Source: Prosopocoilus inquinatus
Lineage: Eukaryota > Arthropoda > Insecta > Coleoptera > Lucanidae
Direction: 5' to 3'
NCBI GenBank assembly: GCA_036172665.1
Contig: CM069877.1
Location: 15,086,501 to 15,150,500 of the forward strand
DNA length: 64,000 bases
In this document: piece after piece, positions 63,234 through 64,000 of the stretch
Layout of the letters: every line of letters starts with the position of its first letter
Position numbering within the stretch: the first letter of the stretch is position 1
The notes under the pieces: generated by a model
The model's database searches: none
Told to the model about the DNA's origin: nothing
The model's input: the letters and a program-made list of their open reading frames with translations, nothing else
Program-made: the position numbers and the translations under genes

Positions 63234-64000
63234 CTACTGAACAGACAGTACTTCCTCTAAAAAACTTTCTTCTAATTCTTCTTCTTCTTCTTCTTCTTCT
63301 GTGTCCGCTTTATCAACTTCTTCAGACTGTGAAGTTTCTAGCTTTGGTTGTAGTAGCATACCGATTACTTCAGAAGGCAGATTTAATTTATCCTGCCGAC
63401 TACAACGTTTCTCCAGGTTGATACTGGATATAACAGGATCGGAAGTGTCCATAGCTCTATTGAAAACATCTTCTAAATTATTTTGTCTACTAGTTTTTCT
63501 GGCGTGGTACTGTCGATCATATTTATACAGTTTGTTTCTTCCTTCGGATCCCTCTTCTCCAAAATAACCCACTGGTAATATAATATTCTCCATTATTTGC
63601 CTACTATGTATGAGAATTTTATGAACAGTTGCAGGCATCGGATACCAAGAATACTTGAGCATATACAGTCTTGCAGTTGAATGGCAATAATCCTCGAACT
63701 TCTGTGTGTCTATTTCGTATTGGCAAGATAGACAAATTAATATGACTCTAAATTTTTTAATTAATTCTTCATCAACGCCAGTAATTTCAGAAAACATTTT
63801 AGTATCAGCAAATGCGCGACGGGCAGTATTTCCATCGTTCGTACTACCAAACCCATTGGTTTTCGGCTTATCCACAGGTAAATGTAATTCTGTTAAAAAC
63901 TTATGCTGTATTGATTTTTTTCTATTATTGAACAGTTCCTTATTCTCAATGCCTCTAACTTGCCATTCGCGTATGTTAATTCGATATGATATATGGAGAA
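63234..64000 (-). CDS. Transib (RAG1-like) transposase, copy C, runs off window
   Basis: An uninterrupted minus-strand frame from the window edge to the stop at 63234-63236. It begins with LHISYRINIREWQVRG, continues through NDGNTARRAF, the zinc His pair TVHKILIHS and the catalytic Glu in EEGSEGRNKLYKY (codon 63543-63545), and ends in a strongly acidic tail with eight consecutive Glu (GAA microsatellite). The two catalytic Asp and the zinc Cys pair must lie beyond the edge. The residues after the Glu resemble RAG1 (SEGNESGNKLFRRFR) more closely than copies A or B. No defects were seen in the visible third of the gene. It may be intact; this cannot be judged from this window. Confidence 0.85.
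   Translation of the reverse strand, partial: LHISYRINIREWQVRGIENKELFNNRKKSIQHKFLTELHLPVDKPKTNGFGSTNDGNTARRAFADTKMFSEITGVDEELIKKFRVILICLSCQYEIDTQKFEDYCHSTARLYMLKYSWYPMPATVHKILIHSRQIMENIILPVGYFGEEGSEGRNKLYKYDRQYHARKTSRQNNLEDVFNRAMDTSDPVISSINLEKRCSRQDKLNLPSEVIGMLLQPKLETSQSEEVDKADTEEEEEEEELEESFLEEVLSVQ

Noticed and set aside
1..64000. CRISPR array, bacterial operons or riboswitches
   Set aside because: The repeats are dispersed, palindromic or tandem without regular unique spacers, and all recognised proteins belong to eukaryotic transposable elements.

Overview
The window looks like a transposon-rich stretch of an AT-rich insect nuclear genome. A beetle is possible, but nothing in the window proves the order. 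No intact host gene, tRNA or rRNA gene was recognised. Almost every supportable feature is a mobile element or a repeat, and many are inserted inside one another. The families present are BEL/Pao LTR retrotransposons, several non-LTR retrotransposons, a Penelope-like element with hammerhead-like motifs, Ty1/copia remnants, Transib (RAG1-like) DNA transposons, mariner-, hAT-, CACTA- and pogo-type elements, and many short inverted-repeat elements.

Layout. 1-5655: degenerate minisatellite (1550-3010), a CACTA-type element carrying a pogo-type MITE (3344-4291), and a short tandem duplication. 5656-8341: a complete but inactivated Transib copy, ending in RAG-signal-like heptamer and nonamer sequences with 23- and 13-bp spacers and flanked by a CGACG duplication. 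8596-9506: MITEs, one carrying a smaller hAT-like insert whose unoccupied site is seen at 57.1 kb. 10631-16877: a TIR element split by a second MITE and by a broken non-LTR retrotransposon, itself interrupted by a 1-kb inverted-repeat element. 18274-25524: a degraded mariner-type transposon split by a complete BEL/Pao element with an intact 1729-aa ORF and LTRs that look identical. 25700-28086: a minus-strand non-LTR fragment. 28087-35253: a second BEL/Pao element on the minus strand, with near-identical 910-bp LTRs but broken coding regions. 36785-37900: a minisatellite split by a hAT-like element. 38.8-40 kb: fold-back repeats and a MITE with a hammerhead-like motif. 42120-48990: a nested stack of two non-LTR elements plus inverted-repeat insertions. 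49370-52560: tandem arrays and an LTR/PBS-like remnant. 54449-55282: a Penelope-like fragment with inverted flanks. 55340-58932: copia remnants split by a 2.16-kb TIR element. 60290-64000: a zinc-finger pseudogene and two further Transib copies, the last open to the window edge.

The strongest signals are (i) the Transib ends, which resemble the asymmetric 12/23 recombination signals of vertebrate RAG, and a RAG1-like frame running off the right edge; (ii) four closely similar hammerhead-like motifs, two of them flanking a Penelope GIY-YIG fragment; and (iii) several insertions datable by target-site duplications, which allow a relative chronology. The boundaries of LTRs, TIRs and TSDs were read directly by comparing both ends. 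Family names rest on recognised protein motifs or terminal motifs and were not checked against a database.
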